Positions 49,401-55,400 of a stretch of 64,000 nt of DNA are shown here, in pieces; position 1 is the stretch's first letter, and each line of letters opens with the position of its first letter. Below the pieces are notes generated by a model. The model was not told where the DNA came from. It saw nothing but the letters and a program-made list of their open reading frames with translations, and searched no databases. Source of the DNA: Pomphorhynchus laevis (Eukaryota > Acanthocephala > Palaeacanthocephala > Echinorhynchida > Pomphorhynchidae); the NCBI GenBank assembly GCA_012934845.2, contig WNNJ02003727.1:167687-231686 (forward strand). The letters run 5' to 3'. The position numbers were made by a program, and so were the translations under genes.

Positions 49401-52400
49401 CACTGGAAATCCGCAATCGTTCGTCCCCTCCTTAAGAAACAATCGCTCGGCCCCTTCCTCTTAGCTATCGCGCAATTTTACTCCTCCCTACTCTTTCCAA
49501 TCTCTTAAAGCGCCTTATCTAAATGCAGATCAACGTTTATCTCTCTTCATCCAATCCGTACCCCCTTTCCAATCCGCTTTCCGCACTAATCACTCCACAG
49601 AAATCGCCTGCATGAAAGTTTACAACGACGTACTCATTTCTCGAGACAAGGCTCTATATAGTGTACTTATATCCCTCGAACTCTCCTCCGCCTTCGAAAT
49701 CGTCGACCACACCATCCTCCTGTCTTGCCTTTGTTATGATTACGGATTTTTTTCTCCGTGGCATGGTTCGCCTCTTATCTATTCAACCGTTCTTTTCGCA
49801 TCTGTTCAAATTTATCATTATCTCCTCCCATCCTTATTTTCTGCTGGGTCCCACAAGGTTCACTCCTAGGTCCCCTGTTTTCTCTCTTCTACTTGGCGAT
49901 CTCTCTCCTATATCAAACCTTAATCCTTTAACGTCATACAATACGCCGATGACATCCTCATATATGCTCATGCACCCGTCCATCGCATTCACGATATCGC
50001 AATTTCTTCCTCTAATTGTCTTTCTTCTATCTACAAACGTCTCATCCTCATAGTCCACAATCTCACTTTCTTAGGATTCCATTTCGATGATCACCTTTCC
50101 CATTAACCATTCGTCCGCGACAAGGTCTGCTTGTCTAACTTAATTCTCCGTGATATCCACCATATCCGCCCCCTTATCGACTTCCGTTCCTGTATGTCTC
50201 TTCTTTCATCGCTTTTTCCTAAAATCGATTACTGCCACATCCTTTTCGCTAATTCTCATAAATCCATCATCCTACCCCTACAACGCATCATCAACTCCGC
50301 CGTTCGAGTTCTCCTACGTCTCCGCCGCTTCGACCACACATGCACATATGTTGCTCAACTCTAATGGTCCAGCATCCACATCCTCATACAACGCCGCCTT
50401 CTTTTCGTAACTTTTCGTCTCATCGCTGTCGGCTTTCCATCGTTCATCAACCTCACTTTCTTAGACGACACTCGTCCCACCTCTCTCTATTACTGCGGTC
50501 CCGTAATTCCCACTTACTCTACATTCCCAATTACTCTAACAACTACGTTTTCCGATCCTTCCTCGTCGCCGCCCCACTTGCCTGGAATAAGCTCCCACTC
50601 GACGTCCGCAGTGCTCTCTCCTTTATCACATTCAAATGCCGCCTCCGTACCCTCATCCTCGACACATGATTTAGATTTTTGTTTTTTGTTGTTATGGTCA
50701 TGTAAGCGTGCGCCGGCACGCATTTGCCACGTAAAAATAAATCTTTTTGATTCTAAATTTTGTATTTTTATTTTCTAAACGTTTATCAGAAATTGTATTT
50801 GCGCAATACAGTTCTTCACAAAAAGAATCGTACTTTCCAAAGAGAATTGCAATTATTTGTAAAACAATGACATAAATTATAAATTTGGAAACTAAATCTT
50901 TCATTTTGGTCTTCCTTGTTCCTATGGATATCCATCCTCGGAGGGTTTTCAAGCCTGCCTATCTGGAAAGCGACCTTGAGATAGACCTCGATATTGGTGG
51001 AAAGATCAAATCTGGAAACTGTCCGAAGAACGTCTTGGGCTATCTGAAAGAGAACTTTTGGCTGTCGTCAGGATCGCTATGTCTGGAGTAGTTTGGTTCG
51101 TGCACTGCCTCCACGACCCGACACCCGGATCAGCGGTTGACAAGAAATATCTTGTGTACTTTTTCCTTGTCAAGAAATTTTTGTTGTCCCCCTGAGCAAA
51201 GACTAAGAGTTCTGAAGCTTTTCTTATCGAGGCTATCACTCATCGTCCGCCTGGATCGGACGCTCAGGTGTGTGAATGACACTTAAGTGTTCAATCGTAG
51301 AGCATCGCGTTGGTTTTGCTGTTGGGGTCTGATCGAAAACGATATATTTTGGAACTAAATCTTTCATTTCGGTCTTGCTTTTTTCTAAAATGTTTTGAAA
51401 ACAGAGAACTAGGCTGTTCTATTTAGAAGATATTTGATGTTTGATAGATACCACAAATATAATTTTATATGCAAAATTATGTAAAATTATTAATACAATT
51501 GAATTATATAAAATTGATTCATATTTTTAGTATGAAATAAAAGTGTGAAACCGCAAGTAATTTAGTAAAAGTAAGATATACAATAAAAGTATTATATTAT
51601 AAGTATTACATATAATATAAGTATAGTATATAGTTGATTATATAATAATTTAGAAGACATTTAATGATCGATACGATTAACAGGTACTTTTATTAAGTGT
51701 TTTAAATAGCTCCTTATGCTGTACATATGAGGAGCTATAATTCAATAATATAATTATCACAATTATTATCTATTATCATTTCTTATAATCAGACACAATT
51801 TGAACTTGTGTGTTCACGGAATATTTCTATTTTGCCGTGAATTTCTATTTGTTTGCCGAAATTGTATTCTATTATAAAAATTCATTGTTATCAACACAAC
51901 GAATAAGTTAACGGCAAAATTTTTTATTTTGATATTAACAGATAATTTTATTTTTTTATTAAAATTTCAAATTTTAAAGTAGATAAACTAAAACAAATAG
52001 TTATATGTTTTTTTGAAAAATTAAAAATTTAACTTTTTATGGGCTTCACGTCATCATTTGTTGTGAATGATTTTCACTCTGTAATCGGAACTGACGAGGG
52101 CTATCTGCACGTTTGCGATCACCGTTTTGCAGTTGATGTTGATTGTACCAAGATATACGATTCAAATACATCCAATAGTTCTTTAACCGAACGTAAGAAT
52201 TTTATTTACATCATTTAGTTTTGGTTAATTTTGCATTTTAAAATTAGCTTGTTATTCCATTAATTTATTTTATAAAGAATTTATAATTTTAGATTATAAA
52301 ATTGTATTTCATTCAAAATTTAATTATTTTTCGATTTCATATGCTTCGTTTCTACGCTGATCTTACCATATGACAAATGATGTGTTTTAAAAATATCTAA

Positions 52401-55400
52401 TAGTCTTGTAGTATATACTATTGCCAATTCCTAGACTTCAAATTTGTTCTTTGACATTTCATATTATGATATTTGCCTTTACCTGTAAATGCCATTAATT
52501 AAACATTGTATTTTTAATAAGATTAACGTATCTCATTACTTTCCATATGACAAATGATGTGCTTTAAAAATATCTAATAGTCTTGTAGTATATACTATAA
52601 ATTATAATATATTATATACTATATTATACTATAATCTAAATTTTTGATTAATTATAATCTAAATTTTTGTTTAGATTAAACAAAAATATTTAAACACTCA
52701 GTTTCCAATTAACTTTTCTAATTTTGCAATATACAGTTACTTGATGACTTAAAATGTTACATAATAAGTTATAACTTCGTTGGCCAAATTGAATTTCATT
52801 TAAATCTTGCGAATTAACTGAGTCAATCGATTCGATTGACTCAACTTTATTAGGTAGTTGCGATTATGAATAAATTGATTTGAGTATTAAATAATTAAAT
52901 ATATATATAATTTAATATTTAAAAATATAAAAATAGTTATTAAAAAATATTTAATTCATTTTCAAAAGCAATTTAATGAAATTAATAAAAGATAATTAAA
53001 TTTATTCAATTGATTTAGATTTCCTAAATCTAAATCAAATTTACTAAATCTTTGCCTTGAAAGTTTTATCTTTCTGAACAAATTAAAAGCAGAAAGAAGA
53101 CGCTGTTTTATTTAACAGATTTATATTTAGAACAATATGAGATTAGAAAACTCGTTAAAGTAGACGAGTCGACTCTTGCAGTAACGCTATATAATTCAAA
53201 TGTCGTCATTATTTGGAATGTGGCAAATAAGCGCTCAATGAAATTATTGAAATCGTACCCGCAACCACATATGAAGGTAAATCTATGTCATTTCATTGTG
53301 TTTTAATTAGTGACTATTATTAAAGTACGATTCAACAACAGCTATCTTGAACTATAACGGACGACAACTGCTGACAAGCGGATATGATTGTCGTGTTCGT
53401 GCATGGGATATTGTTGGCCCTGATAGTACATTACTTATACCTTCTCAAAAAGGAGAACATGGTGTCTACAGGTTAATACAATAATCATATTAGCACTATT
53501 TTATAAAATTAAATGTGAAATTTTGTATCCTTACGAAATATTATTATGATACAACGTCTTTTATTTATTAGTCAATTTATAAAATTTGACTTTAATTTTA
53601 AAGTCAAATTTAATTTTATTATTTTTATTTATTTATTTTTATTTATTTATATATTTTTTATTTTATAAGTATACTAAATACGTAAACTCAGTTAATTCAA
53701 TTGATCACCAGTAACATCATTTTAAATTTCCGAAGGTTAAAATACTCCGACATTTTTAAGAAAGTATATATTAATCCTTATTTATCGCTGGCGGAACGGG
53801 AAGCTCGCTTTACGTTACAGAAACGTCTGAAGGTTAAATGTGTTGCCGTCCCTTCTATTTCATTTCGTGTTAGTAACAACTAAGTAATACGTATTTATCA
53901 ACGAGGCAATAATCAAAAGCAGGCTCTTCAGCAGGGTCCAGTTGACGCTAATGATTATTACAAAATGGTCTTCCATACAATGAACCCACTAATGTTAACG
54001 CTTCACATAATTTGGAAAGTGAGAACATATTCTCAGCTTAACTTTATGAGTCTCCTTCTGTTCAATGTTGAGAATTTTCGAATTTTGATCAAAATTTGAC
54101 TTTAATTTTAAATTTCAATTTTAAATTTTAACTTGATATAAATTTTATAAAACCTTATCTAACAATTACTTATTATTTATTATCTAATTATTAAATTTTG
54201 AATTATTTTTTTATATTATAATTATATTAAATATGCACACTCTGTTGGCTGATTTGATTTCTTTAAATTTAATCATCAAATGTATACTTATTTGATATGC
54301 ATGGCCATACTAAAGATAAAAATTATAAAAGGCACATCGGAAAACCATGCAAGTCCAGTATTACTACAGACAAATATGTTCCATAGAAGGCTCTCAAAAT
54401 GATAATAGCCAGTCTATTCTTGTAGCGTCGAAATACAATTCTGGGAAATACATATAAATGCAATTGAAAACATGCATTATCTCCTAGCATCGCAGCGATG
54501 CTAGGTGTTCATGTTCAACGGTGTTCATGAATTGTAACTCTGCTTGGTACGGACTAGTACGAGTCCGTACCAAGGAGAGTACAATAAGTACAATAAAGCA
54601 ATAAAAATAGAGTAGTCTATTTTTATTGCTTTTATTTTTATTTTAAAAATAAAAACATTAAAAATTTCGTGTTTCTATATAAACTCAGTTTTCGTTTGGA
54701 TGTGATCCATCTTTTTAATTTTAGAATTTTGGATCAGCATCGATAATATTTTTTATTTTAAAAATATTGCATATCCGAGCTTTCTGAAAACAATTATCAC
54801 ATTTGCTCTATTTTTAGAGTTGCAATTCGTTATGGATTAAATTTAGATATGATCAGTAAAAGTGGATCTGTCGCTATTTTAATTTATATGACAATAAATT
54901 ATTTAAAATTTCATATCCTTACGAAATATTATTAAAATCGTCTGTTATATTGATTAGTCAATTCATAAAAATTGACTTTTATTTCAAATTTTAATTTCAA
55001 ATTTTAACTTGATATAAATTATTATAAAGTTATTTATAATTATTTATAATTTTTTAATTATTTATTATTTTACTATTTTATTTTTAGTTATCATTTTTTT
55101 AATTTATAAATAATTTGATTAGACTCAGTTACCTGTTATGATTTTGCAAACTTGCGAATTTAACAAAATTACTTAACGCTTATCCTTGTTTTGCTTTGAT
55201 TTTTTTAATAAAAATTCATTAAGAGCCACAAATGAAAAAGGATATTAATCACTGGACTATACATTTGTTACTTTGCTTTTCCAAAATCAAATTTTTTCTT
55301 AAATTCTTAAGTAATTTGATTTATTAGTTGCTATTTAAACAATTAAATCCTTTTTACTGTACGTAATAATCTTATTCTTAAATTAAATTAACAATTAATT

